A stretch of 64,000 nt of DNA from Bog-756 sp963699085 (lineage in GTDB: Bacteria > Actinomycetota > Acidimicrobiia > Acidimicrobiales > RAAP-2). The stretch covers positions 806,001 through 870,000 of the forward strand of contig CAVOTH010000004.1 in the NCBI GenBank assembly GCA_963699085.1, given 5' to 3'. Under the pieces are notes generated by a model, which was not told the DNA's origin, did no database searches, and was given only the letters and a program-made list of their open reading frames with translations. The position numbers and the translations under genes were made by a program. Positions 28,239 to 35,899 of this stretch are shown here, piece by piece (positions within the stretch are counted from its first letter, which is position 1; each line of letters starts with the position of its first letter).

Positions 28239-28256
28239 CGTGTGGATCGCATCGGC

Positions 28257-28871
28257 CTAGGGCTCGAGCGTTCCTTCGAGGACCTGGCGGGCTACGTCGA
28301 CCATCCGGGAGCGTGTCCCCATCGCCGTCTTCTGGATGAAGGCGAAGGCATCGGACTCACTCAGGCCGTTGCGCTCCATGAGGACACCTTTCGCCCCGTC
28401 CACCAACCGGCGGGTTTCGAGCTTGTCCTCGGCCATGGCCTGACTGCCCACGATCCCGTCGTCCACCGCCTGGCGCGTTTCGGCGTCGATCGCCCACTCC
28501 TGTTCGCATCGGGCCACGGCCTGATCGATGGCAGGAATCAGCTCGATCCGCTGGAACGGTTTCACCAGATAGGCGGCCACCCCGGCGTCACGGGCCTCGT
28601 CGATGAGGTTCCGCTGGCTGAAGGCGGTGAGGATCAGTACGGCAACCTTGAGGTTGAGATCGCGGATGTCCCGTGCCGCCTGCAGTCCGTCGGCACCGGG
28701 CATCTTGACATCCAGGATCACCAGGTCCGGCAGGTGGGTGCGCACCAGGTCGACGGCATCGTCGCCACGTCCCGTTTCGCCGACGACCTCGTAGCCCTCG
28801 TCGAGCAGGATCTCCTTCAGGTCGAGACGGATGATGGCCTCGTCCTCTGCGATGACCACTCGCCTGCTCAT
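28257..28871 (-). CDS. pdtaR: ANTAR-domain response regulator (PdtaR-like)
   Basis: Two-domain regulator of 204 residues. The receiver domain has VVIAEDEAIIRLDL, the phosphoacceptor in LVILDVKMPGADG (Asp near 54), the switch Thr in LILTAFSQ and the Lys in AYLVKPFQ. The C-terminal ANTAR RNA-binding domain spans about residues 130-195 (RRLVDGAKGVLMERNGLSE, DAFAFIQKTAMGTRSRM). ANTAR proteins bind paired hexaloop hairpins in mRNA leaders and prevent termination. The usual partner kinase PdtaS is not encoded nearby. The ATG at 28871 (MSRRVVIAED) is the family start. It is 18 bases upstream of polA on the same strand. Confidence 0.92.
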   Translation of the reverse strand: MSRRVVIAEDEAIIRLDLKEILLDEGYEVVGETGRGDDAVDLVRTHLPDLVILDVKMPGADGLQAARDIRDLNLKVAVLILTAFSQRNLIDEARDAGVAAYLVKPFQRIELIPAIDQAVARCEQEWAIDAETRQAVDDGIVGSQAMAEDKLETRRLVDGAKGVLMERNGLSESDAFAFIQKTAMGTRSRMVDVARQVLEGTLEP

Positions 28872-29004
28872 CGTGTCTGCACTCCTTGCCGCCGGGTCGG
28901 CTGCTGCTGCGTGGTTAGGGGATTGTTGCACTGAAGGGCCGAGCTGCGGCCAGCGGGCCGACGGCGCGCCGACGCCCAGCTCCCATGCTGTCCGATTGGC
29001 GAAC

Positions 29005-29298
29005 TCAACCGGGTCCGACCACGAGACGCTCGAGCAGGTCGTCCTGGCGTCGTTCCAGGTCTGCGATCTGCTCGACCAGCGCCTGTCGGGTCCGCAGCAT
29101 GGCCGAGGCCTGCCGGCTGACTTCGTCGTGCTCCTTGGCCGCCACCGGGGTCTCGGCCACCAGAGCTCGTAGCCGGGTGTCGTCCACCATTTCGTTGACC
29201 ACCAGGAGCTGTTCGTCGAGCACGGCCAGTTCCGTCCGGGCACGTGCCAGTCGCTGGTGGGCGTCCGTCAGCCGTCGCTCGATAGTGGTCCGGTGCAT
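29005..29298 (-). CDS. Small coiled-coil protein of unknown function
   Basis: Protein of 97 residues, nearly all predicted helix, rich in Arg, Glu, Leu and Ala with heptad-like spacing (RRLTDAHQRLARARTELAVLDEQLLVVNEMVDD ... in two helices). It has no signal peptide or membrane segment. It is read in the same direction as, and 133 bases upstream of, the ANTAR regulator gene. I do not recognise a family. The ATG at 29298 (MHRTTIER) is preferred to the longer frame beginning at 29355. Residue composition and third-position GC bias support real coding. Confidence 0.6.
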   Translation of the reverse strand: MHRTTIERRLTDAHQRLARARTELAVLDEQLLVVNEMVDDTRLRALVAETPVAAKEHDEVSRQASAMLRTRQALVEQIADLERRQDDLLERLVVGPG

Positions 29299-29378
29299 GG
29301 GAGGGCAATTGTATGCACGCCGGACCCCTCGTCCGTCCGATGTTCTCCAATCCACCCGCTGACGGGGCTGTGGATATC

Positions 29379-30557
29379 TCAGAGGCCGCTGACCGCCATC
29401 CCGACGCCGCGCACCCGGTGAATCTCGATGGCCGCCTCGTCAGGCGCCGGGCCGGTGCCGGGTCCCTCGTCCACCACCACCGTGCAGACCCCGGTCGACG
29501 GGTCCATGCGGAGCGCCTCGGGGCCGACCACGTCGTTGGCCAGATAGGTGGCGGGCGGCGCCAGGTCGCCCGGCAACGACGGGCCCGCCAGAGCGGCCAC
29601 CGCGGTGGTGACCCGTCGGCCCACCCCCGATTCGAACATGCCGCCGATCCACCACGGAACCCCGTGCCCGGTGCACCAGGCCACGGCGTCGAGCGCCTCG
29701 CCGAGTCCACCCAGGCGGGCCGGCTTGATGCAGACCACCGAGCAGGCGCCACTCGTCACTGCGCCGACTACTGCGTCGACGCCGTCGATGCTCTCGTCTA
29801 GGCAGACCGGGGTGTCGATACGGGCGGCCAGCCTGCGGTGACTGGCGAGGTCGTCACGGGCAAAGGGCTGCTCGATACAGAGAAGCCCGAACCGGTCGAG
29901 GTCGACCAACTGATCGATGTCGCCGGGGTCGTAGGTGCCGTTGGCATCAACCTGGAAGCGGGGCACGTGCCCGACCGCCGACTCCGCCCACTCGGCCAGT
30001 GCAGTGACCGTGGCCAGCCCGTTGTCCGGTCCGATCTTGACTTTCACCCGTGCGTACCCCTGGGACGCCAACGCCCGCACCACCGCGAGCGTCGCACCGG
30101 TCGAGTCGGTGGTACCGACGACGGCACCCGGTTGCACCTGGGTTCCGGCCACGCCGAGCAGATCCCCGAGCGAACGCCCGGCCGCCCGCAGATGGGCGTC
30201 GCCCACCGCACCCTCGAGTGCGGCGAACGAAAGAGGTCGCCCCGGGGCGAGACCGGCGATCCGGCGGAGCGATCCGACCGAGGGCAGCAGACCCCCGAGT
30301 GACCGGGCCGACCCGATCAGGGCCGGTGCCAGGACCGACTCGAGCGTGGCCCACGCCAGCGCCACGTCCTCGGCGTCGTAGGTGGTGTCGGCCAGCGCGG
30401 CACACTCACCCCACCCCTCGACCGGGGCGGCGTCCCCAGCCCGACGGCACCGGAGCCGGACCAGCACCAGGGCTCGGCTGCGGTGAGTGCCGACAGCTGT
30501 GGCGATGGGGGCGACGAAGGGGAGTTCGACCTCGATCAGCTCGACACGCTCGAGCAT
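29379..30557 (-). CDS. menC: o-Succinylbenzoate synthase (enolase superfamily)
   Basis: Enolase-superfamily enzyme of about 392 residues, of the MenC/NAAAR type. The catalytic lysine pair is KVKIGPDN and CIKPARLGG; the metal ligands are in VDANGTYDPGD, CIEQPFARDD and CLDESIDG. The end GPEALRMDPSTGV is typical of menC family 2. It dehydrates SHCHC to o-succinylbenzoate in menaquinone synthesis; N-acylamino-acid racemase activity is a possible side role. No other men genes are in the window. The start is chosen at ATG 30557 (MLERVELIEVELPF), the usual family N-terminus; a GTG at 30632 is also possible. Confidence 0.88.
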   Translation of the reverse strand: MLERVELIEVELPFVAPIATAVGTHRSRALVLVRLRCRRAGDAAPVEGWGECAALADTTYDAEDVALAWATLESVLAPALIGSARSLGGLLPSVGSLRRIAGLAPGRPLSFAALEGAVGDAHLRAAGRSLGDLLGVAGTQVQPGAVVGTTDSTGATLAVVRALASQGYARVKVKIGPDNGLATVTALAEWAESAVGHVPRFQVDANGTYDPGDIDQLVDLDRFGLLCIEQPFARDDLASHRRLAARIDTPVCLDESIDGVDAVVGAVTSGACSVVCIKPARLGGLGEALDAVAWCTGHGVPWWIGGMFESGVGRRVTTAVAALAGPSLPGDLAPPATYLANDVVGPEALRMDPSTGVCTVVVDEGPGTGPAPDEAAIEIHRVRGVGMAVSGL

Positions 30558-30711
30558 CAGGGGAATGGCGGTACCGAGCGCGTCCCACCGGGGCCGCAGT
30601 GTCGCACTGTCGCCATCGGCTGCGTCCTCCACGGTGCGAGAGCCTACGGTGGTGCGCCGAGGTGCAGACGCCCATCGGTGGTGAAGGCCGCGGGTAGGCT
30701 GCCACCCCTCA

Positions 30712-30794
30712 GCCCGGGTGGCGGAATGGCAGACGCGGTGGACTCAAAATCCACTGTCCGAAAGGGCGTGCGGGTTCGAATCCCGCCCCGGGCA
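30712..30794 (+). tRNA. tRNA-Leu (anticodon CAA)
   Basis: Complete class II tRNA cloverleaf. The acceptor stem is GCCCGGG/CCCGGGC, the anticodon stem GTGGA/TCCAC with loop CTCAAAA (anticodon CAA at 30745-30747), then a long variable arm. The T-stem is GCGGG/CCCGC with TTCGAAT, and the discriminator base is A at 30794. CCA is not encoded. No repeat of its 3' end was noticed that would mark an integrated element. Confidence 0.97.
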
Positions 30795-30945
30795 CACAGG
30801 GTCAGTGGGGTACGAGCAGGTCACGACCGCAGGCGTCATTGTTCCGTTGCTTCATGACTCGAGAAGTCACAGCGTGGCCACAAGCTCGGAGCATCGACCC
30901 ACGGACCGGCGATCAGTCCCGCTGAACAGGGGCACCCGGATGCCC

Positions 30946-31407
30946 TTACTTGTTGAGATACTCCGCCAGTTTGACCAATGACGATGACATACCTTCGGCA
31001 TGGTCCGTTGCTGCGACCGCGTCTGGGACGTTGTCTGCCGTGATCCGTACCCGGGTGCCCCCAGCGATCGGGGCGACCTCCCATTTCATGATCATCGTGC
31101 TGTCGTAACCAGGATCGTCGGATACAAAGTCCGCAGTCCAGACCACCTTCTGGTTCGGAATGAGCTCGACGAAGCTCCCCTCGACAACATCAGTGTCCGA
31201 GGTCGTCTTGCCCCGCGAATCAGAGCCACCGGGATGTTTCAGCGTCATCCGATACAAACCCCCTGGACGCGCATCGAATCGCTCGATCGTGCCGCTCATC
31301 TCTCCCGGAGGAAGCCATTCGATCAGGGCGTCGGGATCCACAAGAGCTGTAAAGACCCTTTCAACCGGTGCGAGGATGTTCAGGGCGGCGGAGTCTGTCC
31401 GAGGCAT
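30946..31407 (-). CDS. SRPBCC / AHSA1-like START-domain protein
   Basis: Protein of 153 residues with the AHSA1/CalC helix-grip fold. APVERVFTALVDPDALIEWLPP is the family opening, RFDARPGGLYRMTL the middle, and the C-terminal helix EGMSSSLVKLAEYLNK closes the pocket. It starts at ATG 31407 (MPRTDSAAL). These proteins bind small hydrophobic ligands or act as toxin-resistance and chaperone cofactors; the specific role is unknown. It is read in the same direction as the upstream ABC operon, with an 87-base gap. Confidence 0.82.
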   Translation of the reverse strand: MPRTDSAALNILAPVERVFTALVDPDALIEWLPPGEMSGTIERFDARPGGLYRMTLKHPGGSDSRGKTTSDTDVVEGSFVELIPNQKVVWTADFVSDDPGYDSTMIMKWEVAPIAGGTRVRITADNVPDAVAATDHAEGMSSSLVKLAEYLNK

Positions 31408-31494
31408 CTCCAGATGGTACGAGCCCCTGTCTGAGCACGACCACAACGGGGGACGCCCGTTCGCGTCCCGCGGTATGCGGCCGCCGTCACAACT

Positions 31495-32556
31495 TCAGGC
31501 TGCTCGGCGACGGACCAGCCATACGGTCACCCCGATGAGCAGGACCGACAGCGCGAACAGCCAGCCGCCCTCGATCCACTGGAAGGCCCAGAATCGGCTT
31601 GCCGGCTGGTAGCTGGTCCAGAACGTGAAGCCGTGCTGAACCAGGCACAGGAGCGGATTCCCGGACCCCGACCCGCCACCCTTGCCCAGACCGGCCTCAG
31701 CCGGGCAGTACTGCTGGTAGATCGGAAAGGTCGGCGGTCCCGTGAATACCACCCGGCCGTCCCTGCTCCCCCATTGGCTGACGATCCGTGAGGCACCCGG
31801 CGCACTGAGTCCCTTGGTGATCAGCGGAGTCAGGTAGTGCATCCGTAGCCATCCCCCCGTAGCGAAGGCGAATGCCCCGCAGACAGCGAGAGTGGTCACG
31901 ATCGCGGGGACGACTCTGCGAATGAGCACGCCCACGAGGGCGCCGATTGCGAATGCGGCAAGGGTCCATGCGGCAAAAGCGAAGCCCCGCTGCTCGAACA
32001 GTCCGGGATCCAAGGGATTGAACGTCGAAAGGGACAGAGACTGATTGCCTGGGGCGAAATACGGACGGTAGTACCACCATGCGATCACGCTGAGGGCGGC
32101 ACTGGCCACGGTCACCAGGACTCCGAGCGCGATCAACTTGGCGAGCGTCCAACGCCACCGCCCGAAGCCCTGAGTCCAGGCATAGCGGAAGGTACCGGTC
32201 TCAAACTCGCGAGCAAGCAATGGTGCCCCGACGAACGCTCCGATCAGGGGCGGCACGACCAGGAAGAGGCCGCCATTGGACAGAAAGTTGCCGGTGCCGT
32301 TGAAGTTGGCGACCGTGGCGCTGCACGCTGCCGATCTCGCTGGATGGCAGGAAGTCGCCACGGTGTAGGCATGGTGTAGCTGAAGTCCGACGATCAGCAA
32401 ACAGAGGGCCAGGGCGCCGGTCAACACGAACACACCGATCAGTGCCGTGCGATGTTGCCGCCAGGTGACCCAGGCCATCCGTCGCCAAGGCAGCGGCTGG
32501 AGATCTCCATTCGTCGTCACGAGCCCATGTGAGGGCAGCGTGCCCAGCGCGGTCAT
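31495..32556 (-). CDS. ABC transporter permease (YtrC/YtrD-like, six or more helices)
   Basis: Membrane protein of 353 residues, third gene of a GntR-ATPase-permease operon. Helices include TALIGVFVLTGALALCLLIV near the start, FLVVPPLIGAFVGAPLLARE, and a C-terminal GGWLFALSVLLIGVTVWLV. ARE(F)ETGTFRYAWTQ is the conserved cytoplasmic motif of ABC-2-type permeases. The start overlaps the ATPase stop by four bases (ATGA). It probably exports a compound, or acts as a sensor-linked ABC module, as in Bacillus ytr operons. Confidence 0.85.
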   Translation of the reverse strand: MTALGTLPSHGLVTTNGDLQPLPWRRMAWVTWRQHRTALIGVFVLTGALALCLLIVGLQLHHAYTVATSCHPARSAACSATVANFNGTGNFLSNGGLFLVVPPLIGAFVGAPLLAREFETGTFRYAWTQGFGRWRWTLAKLIALGVLVTVASAALSVIAWWYYRPYFAPGNQSLSLSTFNPLDPGLFEQRGFAFAAWTLAAFAIGALVGVLIRRVVPAIVTTLAVCGAFAFATGGWLRMHYLTPLITKGLSAPGASRIVSQWGSRDGRVVFTGPPTFPIYQQYCPAEAGLGKGGGSGSGNPLLCLVQHGFTFWTSYQPASRFWAFQWIEGGWLFALSVLLIGVTVWLVRRRAA

Positions 32557-33464
32557 CTCGTCACCTTCGATGGGCCGGCATCCCTATTCCGGACCGTGCT
32601 GGTGACCCCGGCGACCCCTGGCTCGCGCAAATAAGCCAATGCGAGCTCTTCCAGGCCGACTGGATGCGCCTCCCAACCAGGTGGGACCCGGACGTCCTCG
32701 GTGGAACGAACCAGCAGGTGGGTCTGGACGCTGCCGCGGCGGACATGCACGACCGTCCGATCGTCGTATCGATCGACTTCGGCGGTCGGGCCGGTCAGTA
32801 CGCGGTGGCCGGCCAGCAGATCGTCGACCTCGCCGGCCACCTGGATGCGACCCAAGGACATCATGATCAGATAGTCGGCCACCCGCTCGAGTTCGGCGAG
32901 TACGTGCGACGACAGGAGCACAGACACACCGTCCTCGGCCGCCGCCGTCAGCACCGTGGCCATGAAGTCGTGGCGCGCGATCGGGTCGAGCATTGCCACC
33001 GGCTCATCGAGCACGAGGAGGCGCGGTCGGCGGGCCAGTGCCAATGTCAACGCCAGCTGGGCCTGCTGTCCACCCGACAGTTTGCCCGCCTTGCGCTTCT
33101 GCGGAATACCCAGCTCGGCCAATCGGACCTCGGCATAGGCCTGATCGAATCGGCGGTTGAGATTGCGGGTGAGATGCAGCATGTCGGCGGCGGAGAGATT
33201 CTTGTACAGCGGTGTGTCCTGGGCGACAAAGGCGATCCCGTCGAGCGCAGGCAGCGAGCCGGCACGGCAACCGCCGAGGACGGTCAGCTGACCGCTCGTC
33301 GGCTCGGTCAGACCGACTGCGAGATTGAGCAACGTCGACTTTCCCGCACCATTGGGTCCGACCAGCGCGGCCACGTGCCCTTCGGGGATGGCCAGGCTGC
33401 AGTCGTGGAGCGCTTTGGTGGCGCCATAGGACTTGCCGAGGCCGTGAGTCTCGATGACGTTCAT
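32553..33464 (-). CDS. ABC transporter ATP-binding protein
   Basis: ATPase of 303 residues. Walker A is GPNGAGKSTLLNLAVG, the signature KLSGGQQAQLALTLAL, Walker B RLLVLDEPVAMLDP and the switch histidine SSHVLAEL. The extra C-terminal 80 residues (from about residue 215) resemble the regulatory tail of BcrA/YtrB-type exporters. It overlaps the GntR gene by four bases at its start and the permease by four at its end, so the three are translationally coupled. Confidence 0.92.
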   Translation of the reverse strand: MNVIETHGLGKSYGATKALHDCSLAIPEGHVAALVGPNGAGKSTLLNLAVGLTEPTSGQLTVLGGCRAGSLPALDGIAFVAQDTPLYKNLSAADMLHLTRNLNRRFDQAYAEVRLAELGIPQKRKAGKLSGGQQAQLALTLALARRPRLLVLDEPVAMLDPIARHDFMATVLTAAAEDGVSVLLSSHVLAELERVADYLIMMSLGRIQVAGEVDDLLAGHRVLTGPTAEVDRYDDRTVVHVRRGSVQTHLLVRSTEDVRVPPGWEAHPVGLEELALAYLREPGVAGVTSTVRNRDAGPSKVTR

Positions 33465-33943
33465 GCGACACTCTCCGTTTCGCCGCCGTGGTCGGCTGAG
33501 CGCGAGTCCTTGCGCTGCTCATAAAAATCCCGCAGCTCGCTTGCGACGAGCGCCACGATCCCGTGCTCTTCGAGGCCCGCCGCGTCGGCCTTGGCCAGCC
33601 AGGCGTTCAGGGAACGTCGAAGTCCGGTCAACTCGGGGAGTCCGACCTGCTCGAGCGTGGCCAAGATGAAGGTGCCCTGGCCCGGTCGCCCGACGAGGAG
33701 GCCTTTGGTCTCCAACTCGCGGTATGCCTTCGACACCGTGTTCGGATTGATGGCCAATGATGCGACGACATCCCTGACCTTGGGCAGCTGGTCGCCAGGC
33801 TGGAGGTAGCCGAGTCGCAGCGCATGCTCGACCTGATGGACGAGCTGCAGATAGGTCGGCACTCCCGAAGCGGGGTCGAGCCGGAACTCGATTGGTGAGA
33901 TCCGAGCATCCACCCGGTCGCTATCCCTCTGTCCTATTACCAT
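33461..33943 (-). CDS. GntR-family regulator, YtrA subfamily
   Basis: Repressor of 160 residues. The winged helix is at the N-terminus (LRLGYLQPGDQLPKVRDVVASLAINPNTVSKAYRELE, wing GRPGQGTFIL), followed by a short helical YtrA-type dimerisation region. The ATG at 33943 lies inside the operator palindrome and nine bases after a good -10 box, so it would be a leaderless start. A GTG at 33913 with GAGGG ahead is the alternative. As in other ytr operons it should repress its own operon by binding the palindrome at 33930-33949 until a cell-wall-active compound or other cue releases it. Confidence 0.88.
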   Translation of the reverse strand: MVIGQRDSDRVDARISPIEFRLDPASGVPTYLQLVHQVEHALRLGYLQPGDQLPKVRDVVASLAINPNTVSKAYRELETKGLLVGRPGQGTFILATLEQVGLPELTGLRRSLNAWLAKADAAGLEEHGIVALVASELRDFYEQRKDSRSADHGGETESVA

Positions 33944-33949
33944 AGGACA
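33930..33949. promoter_or_regulatory. YtrA-type operator TGTCCTAT-N4-ATAGGACA
   Basis: Perfect 8-base inverted repeat with a four-base spacer, covering the expected transcription start and the first codons of the GntR gene. Binding here would block initiation directly. Confidence 0.82.
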
Positions 33950-33951
33950 AC

Positions 33952-33979
33952 CCTATAGCGGGTACCTTCGGCATGTCAA
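33952..33979 (-). promoter_or_regulatory. Promoter of the GntR-ABC operon
   Basis: On the minus strand, -35 TTGACA (33979-33974), a 16-base spacer, and -10 TATAGG (33957-33952). This is the clearest sigma-70-type promoter in the window. The start would fall about seven to nine bases on, at or next to the ATG at 33943. Confidence 0.75.
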
Positions 33980-34067
33980 CGCCAGCAGCCGGATGACACG
34001 GGACGGGGTGAGCCACCTTCGGGTCCGCATCTGCGGCTCGGGCCTGATCGGGTCCTATCATGAGCCG

Positions 34068-34895
34068 ATGGGGGCCAACGGGCGGGTGAAGCAGATCGGC
34101 TCGCTGGTCACCGCCTCACGGCGGATGTCCACGGAGCCCGGGGCCTCCGATGTCACCGTCCATGTCGCCTCGAAGGACACCCTCCTCTACACCGAGCTCT
34201 GTCTTCGATCGATGTGGCGGCTCGCCGGGCGCCCCTTCCAATTGGTGGTGGGCGACTGCTCCTCCACGGACGGCTCGCAGAAGCTCCTACGGAAGCTCGC
34301 ATCGGAAGGTCGACTGACACTTCAGGAGTCAGCTGCTGAAACGGGCCATGGCGACTGGATCGACCGGTGGCGGCTCGAGTGCACCACCCCGTACATGGTG
34401 GTCGTCGACTCCGATGTCGAATTCACCCAACCCGACTGGCTGGCGAGGCTGCTCGCCTCGATGGGAGATGCCTCGATGCTCGCCTACGGGGTCGTTCCTG
34501 AGCGCACTCGCAAGGAGACCCGATTCGGCGAGCCGATCGAGTACACGCTGCTCGGGCGGCCCGACCCCTGCGTACTCGTCCTCGATCACGAGCGGACGCG
34601 CCACATCACGGCCGGCTTCGAGTGGCGCGAGGAGGCCGGGCGGTGGCCGCCCGAGCGGGCCTACGACACAGCCGGGTACTTCGCTTCCGTCCTGGAGCAA
34701 GACGGTCAGTCGTGGGCCACCATCCCGGCTCCGGTGAAGGCCTCGTTCAACCACTTCGGCGGCCGGTCGTGGCGAGGGAGATCCCGTCGGCGCCGATGGC
34801 GGCACCTGCCGACCTACGTGCGCCTCAAGATCACCGTCACGCTGCTTCGGGTCCTCGACCGCGTGCGACCGACCCGATGGTCCATCGGGGAGTAG
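34068..34895 (+). CDS. GT2-like (GT-A fold) glycosyltransferase family protein
   Basis: Protein of about 275 residues with a GT-A fold. VTVHVASKDTLLYTELCLRS is the start of the nucleotide-binding half, LVVGDCSSTDGSQKLL the first acidic loop, and PYMVVVDSDVEFTQPDWL contains the D-x-D-type metal motif. The open frame starts at 33993, but the first 25 residues look non-coding and overlap the control region of the divergent GntR gene. The ATG at 34068 or 34125 is more likely. It stands alone, divergent from the GntR operon and convergent with the DUF2510 gene. The substrate is unknown. Confidence 0.72.
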   Translation: MGANGRVKQIGSLVTASRRMSTEPGASDVTVHVASKDTLLYTELCLRSMWRLAGRPFQLVVGDCSSTDGSQKLLRKLASEGRLTLQESAAETGHGDWIDRWRLECTTPYMVVVDSDVEFTQPDWLARLLASMGDASMLAYGVVPERTRKETRFGEPIEYTLLGRPDPCVLVLDHERTRHITAGFEWREEAGRWPPERAYDTAGYFASVLEQDGQSWATIPAPVKASFNHFGGRSWRGRSRRRRWRHLPTYVRLKITVTLLRVLDRVRPTRWSIGE

Positions 34896-34917
34896 TCACC
34901 GCCACCGGCTCGCTGGC

Positions 34918-35757
34918 TCACCTGGTGCGGCGGGTGGTGCGGGATGCGCCGGGTGTGGGAGGAACCACCCGCTCTCCCGGTAGCGGCCTCGGTCGACGGA
35001 TGGGCCGGGCGATCACCAGGAACAGGAGGGCCAGGAAGAGGAAGGAGAGTCCGACGGTGGCGATGGAGAGGATGCCCAGCACGCCGATCAAGCCGGCGCA
35101 GGCGGCGCCCGCTCGGCTCCACCGATCGCTACCGGAGCGCACCCGGCGCACGAAGGTGAAGCCGGTCACTGCGCAGCACAGCAGGAGAAAGAGAAGGAAG
35201 AGTATCGAGGCGCCCCGGTCGGCGGAGAAGACTGTTTCCTTTCGCTCACTGGTGCCGGTCGACACCGTCGTCGTGGCATGGAACAGCAGAAGCGCCACGA
35301 TCAACGACCAGACCACTGCTCCGCCCAGTGCGAACCACCGGTGCCGGAGCTGGACACCAGGAGCCACGACGGCGTCGCCCAGATCCGTCGGATCGATGAC
35401 GAGACCACCGCCACCGTTCATCATCGGACCACCCAGCGGAGCTGCCGGCGCCATGCCGACCGTGCCGGGCAGGGCCTGATTGCCGAAGAAGTCGAACTGA
35501 TCCTGAGGATCGGCGGCGTCGGATCCGTCGGCCCGCCTCCGGTCGACCGAGGGGTGGGCGGGCCCGGGCGCCGCCGGCGGACGGACGAGCGTTTCGGGGA
35601 CGGGGCCATCGGGCGGCGGGTCCTGGGTCTCCGCCCCGCCGTCGCGGACCAGGTCGGTCGGTCGACCCTGGGAGAACCAGCGCTGGTCGTGCACGGCGAA
35701 CGGGTCGACGTACCACCCCTGGGGTGGACCTTCCGGATCCTGGCCGCCCGGCACCAT
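34918..35757 (-). CDS. DUF2510-like membrane protein
   Basis: Protein of 279 residues. The N-terminus GWYVDPFAVHDQRWFSQGRP resembles the DUF2510 motif (G-W-Y-x-D-P ... R-W) common in actinobacterial membrane proteins. A Pro/Asp-rich linker of about 100 residues follows, then four hydrophobic segments (WFALGGAVVWSLIVALLLF, ILFLLFLLLCCAVTGFTFV, two more) and a basic Pro/Arg tail. It starts at ATG 35757; the frame to 36084 is antisense to fabD and not coding. It is divergent from the fab operon. Function unknown. Confidence 0.72.
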   Translation of the reverse strand: MVPGGQDPEGPPQGWYVDPFAVHDQRWFSQGRPTDLVRDGGAETQDPPPDGPVPETLVRPPAAPGPAHPSVDRRRADGSDAADPQDQFDFFGNQALPGTVGMAPAAPLGGPMMNGGGGLVIDPTDLGDAVVAPGVQLRHRWFALGGAVVWSLIVALLLFHATTTVSTGTSERKETVFSADRGASILFLLFLLLCCAVTGFTFVRRVRSGSDRWSRAGAACAGLIGVLGILSIATVGLSFLFLALLFLVIARPIRRPRPLPGERVVPPTPGASRTTRRTR

Positions 35758-35899
35758 GCCGCGACAGTAGACGGTGGCCTTCGCCACGACGACTCGACAA
35801 GTGCCCCATCGGTAACCACCGGAACCGGTCGCGGTCGTGACACACTGGCGTCTCCGCCGGTAGACCGGACGGCGGCCGAGCTGTGATAGGAGTCTGTGG

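Noticed and set aside
30712..30794. tRNA-Leu as an integration site for a mobile element
   Set aside because: No duplicated tRNA end and no integrase or phage genes on either side.
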